This document shows positions 45,835 to 57,700 of a stretch of DNA of 64,000 bases, one piece after another. A model generated the notes under the pieces. It was not told the origin of the DNA and did no database searches. It worked only from the letters and a program-made list of their open reading frames with translations. Within the stretch, counting starts at the first letter, position 1; every line of letters starts with the position of its first letter. Position numbers and translations under genes: made by a program. The DNA comes from Planococcus citri (Eukaryota > Arthropoda > Insecta > Hemiptera > Pseudococcidae), in contig NC_088680.1 in assembly GCF_950023065.1 (NCBI RefSeq), positions 13,814,559 through 13,878,558 on the forward strand. Reading direction: 5' to 3'.

Positions 45835-46360
45835 ATTTCTCATAATGAAAAAATTCACCTTCGCTTTGCTCAGGCAATTTTTTCGCTGGTTGGTTTTGTC
45901 ATAAATTGCCAAATTCCCTGAAAGTCTTGTTTTTTGCAAAAATTGTTGAAGTTTTGAGGACAAAAAAATGAAAAGAGAAAGACGAAAAGATGAAAAGATA
46001 AAAAGACAAAAGGATGGACAGATGGAAAGACAAACGTAAAGACAGAAAGACTGGATGAAAGAAAGAATTAATAAAAACAAAAAAATATAATATAAAATAA
46101 AATTTCGGTATTGAATCAGAATAAAATAAAATTTCACTAATTTCAGTATTCAGTTATGTGTTGAGTTCAGCATTCAATTCAGTTCAGTATTCAGTGCAGT
46201 ATTCTGTCCAGTTCATCATTCGTTTCAAGTTCCAATGAAAGATGTTTGAGGGTTCAAATAAAAATTTTAAAAAGTTGTTGAAAAATGATGTTATTCCATT
46301 GTGTATATACTTGAATGCAAATTATTAATGCGTTTGTTTTTCTAACAGAAGACCTCTCTT
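45835..46360. repeat. composite repeat right of the LINE
   Basis: 45835-45955 continues the 8702-type module (AAAAAATTCACCTTCGCTTT). 45956-46330 matches the 15085-15500 module (purine-rich block, CAGTATTCAGT block, CCAATGAAAGATGTT). The two modules are adjacent here but about 6 kb apart on the left side of the window. Confidence 0.8.
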
Positions 46361-46369
46361 TTTAAAAAT

Positions 46370-46715
46370 TTTGATACCATAGATTGAGCTCAGCACGTTA
46401 AAATCTTGATTTTTTCCACTAAAAAACCCCCAAAAAAATGTCGACCAAGTTTAAATTAGGGCCCCCCTATTGAGCACACAGTCATGCTTGGAAAAAAAGA
46501 GCACAGCTGTAGATCTATTAACGATATTTGGAGCTCATGGTGTTCGAAAAAATTTGACACCCCCCCCCCATCTCCCCTCTGATCGCATGTGTAATTCATT
46601 TTTCAAGAATTTGGAAAATTAGAGATAGGTAATTATTTATTTGTCTGGAAAACCTGGAAAAGTCAGGGGAAATCATTTCCCGAAAAGAGTGAACCGTGAA
46701 CACCCTGAAAAATGA
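46370..46715. repeat. interspersed repeat module (paired with 17047-17555)
   Basis: Carries GAGCACACAGTCATGCTTGG, GTAGATCTATTAACGAT, GGAGCTCATGGTGTTCG, a C-run, GCATGTGTAATTCATTTTTC and CCTGGAAAAGTCAGGGGAAA, in the order found at 17047-17555 but without the duplicated tail. Confidence 0.8.
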
Positions 46716-48954
46716 ACTTCGGGTAGGATTAACAAATTTTAATTATGTGTGTTTTGGGAGACGTTTTTTCGATCTAGAATACCTACTTTCAAATTTAGAA
46801 AGTTTCCTCATTAGTCCAAAATTTTTCGAAATATTTTACCAGGCATCACGTCTTCTGGGAACACGAAATATTTAAAAATACCTACATTATCATTCTGTAA
46901 TCAAATTTTCGAGTACCTAATGTACTTTCGAACAACGTTACTTTCAGAATTCCCAATTACAACCATCCATTTATGGATTCACTTCAAAAATATACAAACA
47001 CTCGGATGTCTGAAAAACTCGTAGCCTTTTACATTTTCATTTTTCATTCAACATCCTTCCAGCATGATTCGTACCTATAAGTAATACTTATATTTATACA
47101 GCACAATTCCGCCTTTTTCGTGGCTTCATTTCATTTCCGGAGGCGCCGAAATAGAATCATCTCGTATTGATATATTAAAAAACTACGTACCTATATGTAC
47201 ATTTTACTTTATACATGCTTCTATCATCGTTTGTCAGTATTTGATACGTACCTAAGCTCAAAATATACTGTACTGTAGACCTAGTTATATTTGCAACTTT
47301 GCTCTTTCTCTCTTTCACCTTCTGCTTTCTCTGTAGTCTGTGGCTTTGTTTCGTTTGCGATGCACGAGTCTATTCGCCACATAAATCTACTTCTTCATCG
47401 TTCAAACATTCCTACGATATTTCGTATATAGACTGTACCACATGTGCCTCAAAATATACGAATTTGTTGAGACAAGAATTCAACCGCCTCTGACGTGGGA
47501 GGAAGTCGGTAACATGAACCATGGCTGATTTGTACCTACGACGACGTATATTTGTCGCATACCCTTCACTCATTTTCTTAGCTTATTTCGTTTCGAATTA
47601 GGTTTACCTTCAGTCGAGTGTATAAACGACAAACCGCATACCTATATTCTTAGCTAGCTACCTATCTAATATCTATCTAGCGTAGGTACTTAATAATTCA
47701 CGCTATATTAGTTGGAAAAAAGTTGATAGTTCGGTCTTATAGCACAACTTCGCGACGTCATATTGTAGTTCGTCGTCGTAACAGCAGCACACCGTAAAAT
47801 ATACAACAATTATTAACTCCCAACAAGAACGCACCATCACAAAAACAGGGCAATAGAAAAAGAAAAATTTCATAAGCAGATTCGCTCTCGTCGCGACTCA
47901 ACTCTATAAAATACCTCTTTAACGAATTCCACCTCGCTTCTCTCAGTCCTTCAATGTCGTACCACGTGTTTTCTATAATATCTATTTGCATTTTTTTTAT
48001 TCTCCTCCCCCCCCCCTCAATAAGATGGGTAAAAATGCCATCCGAATTTAGTAGGTACGTTCGCGTTCATTGCTATACACAGTGTTCTATGTAAATATGC
48101 AGAAAGAAACGCCCAATGAGAGAGGAAAAGAGAAACGGGTAAATCGACGTACTCGTAACGAAAAGACATAATGTCAAACGACCACGCAAACCTCAGCGTT
48201 ATGAAAAATTTATTCTAAATTATACCCCTGACGATGAAAACGACGACTTCTTGCAGAATCAATTCCTTTACAAATGCATTACCGTCGCTATTGACATTAT
48301 CTTCTTTGCTTCTGTTTCTTCGATATAGTATTCTTACACCTAGGTTACATACCAGATAAAGCAATGCAATAAAGTGATGGAAAAGTTTACAAATTCGACG
48401 AATGGAAATCTACTCCTTACGACAAGTTTTCCACTCATCATCAGCGTTCTACTCGTAGATAGATCTGCGTTGTCTTCGAAATAACCCCATTAAGTATGAT
48501 GGCACGCACAAGTAAATACGAGCAATCAGGACGTGGACGATTACCAAAAATAAGTAGTAACATTCCTTTGGCGTCTTTTTTTTTTTTTTACTTTGCGAGT
48601 ATTTCGATCACAGGGACGACGACGACGACTAAATAGAGAAATACGATTAATAATTCAAGACGGACTTTATTACATACGTTGTCTAAATATAAGGCAGCTA
48701 CTAATGCCATCATACTGTTCCGTTTGCTTTAACCTAGTTTCTTATTTTATATTGTACGTTTTAATCAAATCTCCCTCATCGTCGCATCTTTTTATTCACC
48801 TGGCCAGGTAGGGTACTTATTCGGCCCTAATTCGGCGTGTTCTATTATTCTTTGGATAGCTGATTAGCTGACGAAGAAGCAGGATAGGGCGAAGGAAACG
48901 CGACATTACACAAGGATTTTTTTGTGGGTAATCTTGACAAGTTCGCAAGAACGA
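46716..48954. other. unique intron-like sequence, no gene
   Basis: Host-style sequence with TACCTAC / CGTATA words, a C-run near 48009 and a short GAC trinucleotide run near 48615. No exon recognised. Confidence 0.45.
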
Positions 48955-50490
48955 GACAGTTTGACAATTTTGGCAAAAACGGACACTTTCTGGCAATTGT
49001 GAAGAAAATCAACACTTCTTGACAATTTTGGCAAAAACGGACACTTTCTGGCAATTGTGAAGAAAATCAACACTTCTTGACAATTTTTGCAAAAACGGCC
49101 ACTTTTTGACTATTGTGCCAATAATTGACACTTTTTGTCAATTCTGCCAAAAATTGACATTTCTTGCTAATTCTGCCAAAAATTGACATTTTTTGCTAAT
49201 TCTGCCAAAAATTGACACATTTTTGCCAATTTTGTCGAAATTTGACACTTTTTGATCAATCTGTCAAAATTGACACATTTTGACAATTCTTTCAAAAATT
49301 GCCAATTTTGCTGAAATTTGACACTATGTGACCAATCTGTCAAAATTGACCCACATTTTGACAATTCTTTCAAAAATTAACACGTTTTGCTAATTCTGCC
49401 TTAAATTTACAGTTTTTATCAATTCTGTTAAAAATTTACACTTTTGGTCAGTTTTGTCAAAAATGGCAATTCAGGCACTTCTGCCAAAAAATTGACTCTT
49501 TTTGCTAATTTGGCCAAAATTTGACAATTTTTGACAAATCTGCCAAAAATTGACACATTTTGACAATTCTGCCAAAAATTTGACACTTTTTGACCACTTG
49601 GTCAAAACTGTCACATTTTGACAATTCTTTCAAAAATTGACACTTTTTGTTAATTCTGCCAAAAATGTAAACTTTTTGCCAATTCTGCCAAAAATTTATA
49701 CTTTTTGCCAATTCTGTCAATATTTGCACTTTTTTTTTACCAATATGCCAAATTGACACCTTATTAGTAATTCTGCCTTAATATATTTACAGTTTTTATC
49801 AAATCTGTTGAAAATTTACTCTTTTGGTCAATTCTGTCAAAAATAGGCATTCGGACACTTCTGCCAAAAATTGACTCTTTTTGCCAATTTGGCCAAAATT
49901 TTACACTTTTTGACAAATCTGCCAAAAATTGACACATTTTGACAATTCTGCCAAAAATGAACACTTTTTGCCAATTTTGCTAAAATTTGACTCTTTTTGA
50001 CCAGTTGGTCAAAATTTTCATATTTTGACAATTCTTTCAAAAGTTGACGCTTTTATTTAATTCTGCCAAAAATTTATACTTTTTGCCAATTCTGCCAATA
50101 TTTGACACTTTTTTGACTAATCTGCCAAAATTGACACCTTATTAGTAGATAATTCATCCTTGAATTTACAGTTTTTATCAAACCTGTTGAAAATTGACAC
50201 TTTTGGTCAATTCTGTCAAAAATGGGTATTTGGACACTTCTGCCAAAAATTGTCACTTTTTGCCAATTTGGCCAAAATGTGACACTTTTTGACCAATGTG
50301 CCAGAATTGCACCTTTTTAGCAATTCTGCCCAAAATTTACAGTTTTTGTTTTTTGACAATTCTGTTTTAAATTTACACGTTTTGTCAATTATTCTGTCAA
50401 AAATGGAAATTTGGACACTTCTGCAAAAAATTGACACTTTTTGACAATTGTGCTATAAATTGGCAATTTTTAATTTTTTTTTTTTTTTAC
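48955..50490. repeat. ~29-bp degenerate tandem array B
   Basis: Same monomer family and same sharp start (GACAGTTTGACAATTTTGGC) as array A. An imperfect ~66-bp repeat of the start occurs at 48955-49085. The many minus-strand Lys/Asn/Gln-rich ORFs are translations of the repeat. Confidence 0.95.
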
Positions 50491-50905
50491 AACAATTGAC
50501 ACTTTTGATTTCTATTTGAGATATGGATTCGTAATGGTTTTTGAAAAACCGCAGTACCATAGATAGAAAAATATTACTTAAAGAAAGTGGTTTACCAAAT
50601 ATCGGATATAATGTATATTTTATTTTCGATAATTTTTGAGAAGCAAAGTTAGCTAGATGTAGAATGATCACTCACGAGCTGGTTTTTCAAATCAAAAAAG
50701 TCCTGATTTTTCTTTCTTCAGTCAAACTTTGAAATTTTCCATTCATGCTTTTTCAAAATTTTGAATTTTTCTCTAGTTTTCATTTTTTAAAAAAACGTGC
50801 TGGTTTTATCTACTTCCTCCTGCTTTTATCCCTAAATCAAAACATTTGAAAAAAATTCCATCTGTGAGCAAAATTGCAAAAAATCCTGATTTTTTCCATT
50901 TTTGT
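50491..50905. repeat. 3' flank of array B (matches 41741-42200)
   Basis: Same order of landmarks as after array A: GAGATATGGATTCGTAATGG, GAAAAACCGCAGTACC, GCAAAGTTAGCTAGATGTAG, and the CTAAATCAAAACA tail. Confidence 0.88.
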
Positions 50906-51370
50906 TTTTCAATCAAATTTTGAAATTTTGAAATTTTTCATTCATTCTCTTCTATTTTAAAATTTTGAAATGTCTCCCTCTCCGTTTTTTTAGTTCTCAT
51001 GTTGGCCAAACTTATTTCCCTTGCATAAATCAAACTATGTACTCGTATTTGAAAATAAATTGCATAGTAGTCCTGCTTTTCTTCCATTTTTTCAATCAAA
51101 CTTTGAAATTTTCTATTTATTTTCCCTTTTTTTTTCGAATTTTGTTTATCCTAAAAATTCGACTAATCCAATTGTTTTATCTTGGACGGTGTCCTTTAAA
51201 AATGCCAGTTGGACCTGTTGAATTTTCAGGTATTTTTCAGGTGTGAAAGAGGTGGTGGAGAACTTTAGGAATGTTGAAGTGTAAATTTTGCCAAATTTTA
51301 CCACTTTCTGGTATTCTATCCTTCTGTAAAAATACGTAGCTATAGGTAGATTAATTTGTTTTGATGATTA
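50906..51370. other. no gene; diverged T-rich repeat
   Basis: A further diverged copy of the TCAATCAAACTTTGAAATTT segment (51060-51220), also seen at 2690-2960. No coding signal. Confidence 0.5.
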
Positions 51371-51420
51371 CCTGCAATCTAATTAATAAACTTATTTTGT
51401 TTTTGTTTCAGGTGAGTGTA
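51371..51420 (+). other. candidate recursive splice site (zero-length exon) 2
   Basis: A branch-point-like TCTAATTAATAAAC (about 51378-51391) precedes TTATTTTGTTTTTGTTTCAG (ending 51411), immediately followed by GTGAGTGTA (51412-51420). The branch-like A to AG distance (about 25-30 nt) is normal. The core TTTTTGTTTCAGGTGAGT equals the one ending at 8345. Confidence 0.6.
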
Positions 51421-52744
51421 AATTTCCTCTTTATATATATACAAGAAAATCTATCAAAATGAGTAAGTGTAACTCAACAATATACATTACATCATGTATC
51501 TATGTAGATAACTAACTACCTACGTCCAAATCTCATCGCCCTTCACTTCACCTTCGTCGATTCATATTTCAACCCATAATTACCAAACGTTTGAATTTCA
51601 TCAACATAAATACCTACAGTGTAAAACACTCTCGCTTTTCTTCCCTAATGTCAAAGAAAAAGAAAACACTCGCAGGTGATAAATCTTCGGCTACGTTTTG
51701 CCAAGACGACGACGAGAACGTCGACGTTTAATTCTTGACTCTCTCGTCGGTCTCGGTAATCGACGCCTTCAGACGAAATGAAAAAAAAAGTAGCCGAAAA
51801 AAAAAGATATACGATATCAGGTCGTCGCGTCGTAAACGAAATACTCGTAGACTTTCTTTTTAAAAAACACGAGTAATTCGAATCATTTCTCACGACTATT
51901 TCATTTCAACCCCGTTCAACGCGTTATTCTCAATGAACTGCGTACCAACGTGGTATATTAAAAGAAAGGAAGTAAAAAAAAAATCCTCACCAAAGTGTCG
52001 ACAGTCGACCGACTCCTTTTGAAAAATACGCAATGAGTAATGAAGACTGAAACTACGTACAATTCACACGATAACAGTACCTATACGTACTTACGTTTAG
52101 TTGGTTCAGTCGTAAAATCACGTCCCTTCTCGCCTCATCCCACTGTGTAGAATTTTCTTTCTTTTTTAACACTCTTATTTTATAGACTCGTGTCAAATAC
52201 CTTTTAAAAAATTCAACTCCCACGTAGTAATTACCTTCCTTCGCTACAGTTAGGTTAAAAACTTTACACTCGCTTGTACAAAAAACTCAGCTCACAACCG
52301 AGCATTTGTGTACAGTTCTATTTGCCAACTTCAAAACGACTAGCAAACAACCTTTGCAGTGTCCGTCATCCCTGCTAACACCTCCGTTCTTTGTTTAGAT
52401 TCTCGGTTTTGAGCCATGCGACTATTAAAAGTAAATTAATTATTTCGTCGTAGTCGTTCGTCGTCGTCGTCGTCGTCGATGCCACAAACTAACCCATCAA
52501 AACCGAATAATTCATTATTCATCAAAAACTAAAAAGATGCGTAGATATTTAACGTTAAAATACCGCAGAATTTATTCACCAACTTAGCTCTTCTCTTCAG
52601 ACATCCAAACATGGATCAAAATATAGTCATGTACTTACCTGTACCGAAGTGTAGGAAAAAACATTGTTAAGTATTCAATTAGTCAAATCATCAAGTGCAT
52701 TTCTTCGATTTCCTTGGATTTGTTGTTTCGTCGTAATGATTTCA
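51421..52744. other. unique intron-like sequence, no gene
   Basis: Host-style sequence. A CGT trinucleotide run lies at about 52449-52480. A minus-strand CAG|GTAAGTAC string near 52633-52643 is a weaker ratchet-like or donor-like motif in the opposite orientation. Confidence 0.45.
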
Positions 52745-54310
52745 ACGAAAAATGAGTAGAAATTCGAACTTAGCTCCCTCGAAAGCCGAACAAACGATAT
52801 GTCTCACGTCAGTTTCAATTTTTTGGTATTATGGCACATATTTGGGGCGAGGGGGGCTCAAAAGGGAATGGATTTGAAAAATAAGTAGAAATTCGAAATC
52901 AGCACTCTTGAAAACCCTGCAAACGATATGTCACACATAATTTTCAATTTTTTGGTATTATGGCCCAAGTTAGGGGCGAGGGGGCTCAAAAAGGGATGGA
53001 TTTGAAAAATAAGTAGAAATTTGAACTCAGCACCCTTGAAAACCTAACAAACAATATGTGACACATCTTTTTCAATTTTCTGGTGTTATGGTCCATTTTT
53101 GGGGCTAGGAGGGGCTCGAGGGGCTAAAAAAAGGGATGGATTTGTAAAATAAGTAGAAATTCGAACTCGGCATCCTTGAAAACCTTACAAACAATATGTC
53201 ACACCTTGCAGGTTGCCTACCTGTACTTAGTCACACGTATTTTTCAATTTTTTGGTGTTACGGTCCATTTTTATTTTTTGGGGTGAGGAGGGGCTCGAGG
53301 GGTTCAAAAGGGGATGGATTTGAAAAATAAGTAGAGATTCGAATTCGGCACCCTTGAGAACCCAACAAACGATATGTCACACATTATTTTCAATTTTTTG
53401 GTGTTATGGTCCATTTTTGGGGCTAGGAGGGGCTCGAGGGGCTAAAAAAAGGGATGGATTTGTAAAATAAGTAGAAATTTGAACTCAGCACCCTTGAAAA
53501 CCTAACAAACAATATGTCACACATCTTTTTCAATTTTCTGGTGTTATGGTCCATTTTTGGGGTTAGGAGGGGCTCGAGGGGCTAAAAAAAGGGATGGATT
53601 TGTAAAATAAGTAGAAATTCGAACTCGGCATCCTTGAAAACCTTACAAACAATATGTCACACGTATTTTTCAATTTTTTGGTGTTACGGTCCATTTTTAT
53701 TTTTTGGGGTGAGGAGGGGCTCGAGGGGTTCAAAAGGGGATGGATTTGAAAAATAAGTAGAGATTCGAACTCGGCACCCTTGAGAACCCAACAAACGATA
53801 TGTCACACATTATTTTCAATTTTTTGGTGTTATGGTCCATTTTTGGGGCTAGGAGGGGCTCGAGGGGCTAAAAAAAGGGATGGATTTGTAAAATAAGTAG
53901 AAATTCGAACTCGGCATCCTTGAAAACCTTATAAACAATATGTCACACATATTTTTCAATTTTTTGGTGTTACGGTCCATTTTTATTTTTTGGGGTGAGG
54001 AGGGGCTCGAGGGGCTCAAAAGGGGATGGATTTGAAAAATAAGTAGAGATTCGAACTCGGCACCCTTGAGAACCCAACAAACGATATGTCACACATTATT
54101 TTCAATTTTTTGGAATTACGACCCATGTTTGGGGCAAGGAGGGGCTCAAGGTGCTCAAAAGTGGATGGATTTGAAAAATAAGTAGAAATTCGAACTCAGC
54201 ACCCTCGAAAACCCTACAAACGATATGTCACATGTAATTTTCAATTTTTTGGCATTTTGGCCCATGCAAGGGGGGGTGAGGAGAGGCTCTAAGGGGGTGG
54301 ATTTGAAAAT
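52745..54310. repeat. ~140-bp tandem array with 140/146-bp alternation
   Basis: The landmark (G/A)ATATGT(C/G)ACAC starts at 52925, 53053, 53193, 53371, 53511, 53651, 53797, 53937, 54083 and 54222. Spacing is mostly 139-146, alternating 140 and 146 from 53511 to 54083, a 286-bp dimer. The 178-bp step (53193-53371) contains a ~30-bp insertion near 53203-53232. Monomers carry GGATGGATTTG, AATAAGTAGA, TCGAACTCGGCACCCTTGA and a GGGGCTCGAGGGGCT block. Confidence 0.93.
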
Positions 54311-54479
54311 TCGGCCAATATTCGACCTCAACATCATCGAGTAAGACACTCATAACAATCAATAGGTATGCCTCTTCACTTTGAAAATGTTGACCAACAT
54401 TATGGGTCATATGCCCCTCACGGACTTCGTTGCCCCTTGAAAGCCCAAAACGGGCCCCAACTCTGAAAATTTGAAAAAA

Positions 54480-54700
54480 ATTTCAAAAGTTGAGTGACAT
54501 ATCGATTTTTATTTATCGATGACGCTGAGTTCGAATATTGGCTCTGTTTTTCGATCTGACCCTTCTCACCCCCTCCCCCTCACTATTGAAATTGCAAAAA
54601 ACCAAAAAATTGAAAATGACGTGTGACATATCGTTTGTTAGGTTTTCGAGGGTGCTGAGTTCGAATTTCTCATTATTTTTTGAGTAAACTCTCTCCGTGC
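54480..54700. repeat. inverted, diverged copies of the 140-bp monomer
   Basis: GTGTGACATATCGTTTGTTA, then TTTTCGAGGGTGCTGAGTTC, is the inverse of the array landmark. A second, weaker inverse copy lies at about 54490-54560. The array therefore changes orientation at its right edge. Confidence 0.8.
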
Positions 54701-57700
54701 TCCTCCAGCTACCCGATTTTGAAAAAAAATATCAAAAAATTTGAAAGTTTGGTAAATGTTGTGTATGTTAAGCGTAATTAGATTGCATCCTTTCAGGAAA
54801 CCAAGTTCAAATAACCTATCACGTCATCTCTTCTTCGCAAACGCTTTCAATTTTGGAAGAAAATCATTTATGAAAAAGATAACTATCCATTCTATGTATG
54901 TAGGTATTAGAAAATCAGATATGGAAATAAGAAATCGTCCGCATGGTTCGAGACGATATAAAGAAAATACCTTCGAATCACCCGCCGAACGTAATTTAGT
55001 TTCTTATACGTATTCCATATGCTATTCGTGCTATCGATTTGCAGTAAATGGGGAACTTTTTAATAATAAAAATGAGATTGTTTATTTTTCCAATATAGGT
55101 ACGAGTACCTACAAATTGAGTTATATTCGAATTAGTTTTAACAGTTGGAAAACTCACGCCGCCAACTGCCAAGACATACCACAAAAGGGTCACTGCCCTT
55201 ACGTGTATATTATGTACATAGCACATACCACTGTCCCTTATAGACATCAGCAGACTATAAGTGCGTCGTATTTACCTACCTGTCTCTCCCCATCCACACC
55301 TCCCAAAAGCGATAAAGAAAAAACCAACCAACGTCTCGCGGTGTACGATTTAATCGAAAAAGAAAAAAAATATACTTACAATATTTACCGATGAATTTAA
55401 ATAACGAAAAAAAAAATCGTATGGGCGGTTCGGTTCACTACGCGGATTTTTTTCGAGCTGTTTTTCTTCTTTTTTCATAGTATAAAGTTATAAATGCATA
55501 AGTTTTTTTTCAGCGTGTTACATTATCGTTAGTTATTACGCGAGGAAAGAAAAAAAAACTTTTTATTTTAGCTTTTTTTTTTCTTTCGTTCTTTTTTATA
55601 TTCTTAGTGTTATTTTTGCAAATTCGGTTATTTTTCTCATTTACGCGAATAAGTACGCGTAGTACTGCTGGTTCGAATCGGAGCAAGGGAGAGAATTCAA
55701 TTTCTCGCGTTTTATTTTCTATCCTATTCGTTTTACGTTGGTACTTTTTTCTCGAAAGTTTTTTTTTCGCTCCTTTTTTTTCACCAAAAATAGAAATTGT
55801 AGAGGGAAATATAGTCGTACAAAAATTTAAAAATAGGTATTCGAAGAATTAGCTGTGGCGAATAAAGTAGGTATTTCGAAATTCGTACAGTTCCAGTTCG
55901 CGAACCTTTTCAAAGCCTAAGCAAGTTTTCAAGGTAAACTTACCTACCCTTACCGAATCTAACCGACTCGTACGATTTTAAATCATTACTTATTAGATAT
56001 TTTTTTCTTCTTCTTTTATAAATTGCTCGGATTGTGTAAGTTATAATTTTTACAGCAGTGGGAAGAACGCGGGATAGGGTGAGAAGAGGTAAAGTTTTTA
56101 TAAGTTTCAACCGCCGTATTGCCATTTGTTATCTTTTGGAATGGTTTTTTTTTCTTTTTGGAAAACTTTTTCGATAAAACTCGCGAACGGTTTACATTAT
56201 ACGCGTGTTTACCTGCGATACGAATGGTTTTGAAAACGAATCGCTTAAATCGTCGTGGGTGATCGATTCAATTTGGCTGAGAAGGCGTTTGCAAATGACC
56301 GAATTATTGTTTTGAGTTTTTATTCGAGTCAAGGTTCTTAGTATGGAACTTATTTTGGGTCGTTTGGGGTTGGCAAATCTTTTTTTTTTATATATTTAAG
56401 AATATTGTGATATTAGATCAGGAGGTCATTTTTGATTGGTTTTTAAATTTATTTTTGGAGTATCATTTTCAAAATTTGGCAAAAATCTTTCATTTCGACG
56501 AATTTTTATTCAAAATTTAAAATGTTTCTAAATTCAAAAACATAATAATTTTGTTAACTTCTAAAACTTTTTTTTTACCAAACTTTTCCAAAATTTTAAA
56601 TTTGAAAGTGACATTTTAAAAAAATTAAAAAATTGTTACGATGCCGATCCTCAATCTTTCAATTTTTGAGTAATACCTATGGAGTTTTCAAGAAAGGAGA
56701 ATAAAAAATTTGACCCAAAGTTAATGGTAAGGAGGGAGGGGTGCTTAATCAACTTGAAAATGATACGAGTAGATTTTGGATCAAAATCGGGTACTGCCAA
56801 CATGTTTTGCCTTCAAACTTGTGTTTATAAACCATGGTATTTCAAAGATGTTAATAGAATTGCATAATCAGTTCGCCGTAAATACGCGAGTTCATTTTTC
56901 ACAATTTTAATCGAAAAATGAAGTCTGGTGTTTGGTACCGTTCAATTTTTTAAAATGATTTTTTATTTATTTTTTTAATTATATTTTTGTTTGATAGGTT
57001 CTTTGGTAAAAATAACCACGTCATTTTCGTTCTGGTTCTCTCGGGAGGGGGGGGGGTCGGAATATTCACACTTTCGCGACTTTTTACAAAATTGTCAATC
57101 TTCAAAGGCTCGTCATATTTCGAGACTGTTTGAACTGGGTTGGATCAAATTTGTTCTAGAGATTTCATAAGGAATATCCACATTCTGTACGAAGGATTCA
57201 AAATTGGTAATTAAAATTTAAAAAGCTCAAATTTGAGGTGAAATTGTTTGGATGAATTCTGAAGCTGAAAGTCACTGTTAAAAAATTCTAAAAAATTACA
57301 GCGCAGATTTTTTTCTCATTGTACTTTCAAAAAACTTACATTCAAAACGGGATCTCTATATCTTTGTAGGGTCGAGGGGGGCATGGCCGGCATAAGCATT
57401 CTCAATTTTGATCAAATTAGAGGAGAAGGCAAAAAAAAGTTAGAGGAAGAGGAGGCGGAAAGGAGGGTGAAACAAAAGAGGCGGGAAAACTCGAAAAATT
57501 CGCCATTTACATACATGGATCTGAAGTAAGAAAAAATTCCAAGGGTTGATCGAATGCTTTTTTGTTTTTTTTGTGACTATGGGTGGATGGGAGGGGTGGA
57601 TAGGGGAGTCGAGGGGGGGAGAATGTTGCAGGCATCGCGTTCATTGGTTCATTTTTTCTTCGAAAGATTAATAGGCAGGGTAGGTATATGTTTCGTTCAA

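Noticed and set aside
49167..50437. Series of minus-strand Lys/Asn/Gln-rich ORFs
   Set aside because: Same minisatellite family as array A; repeat artefacts.
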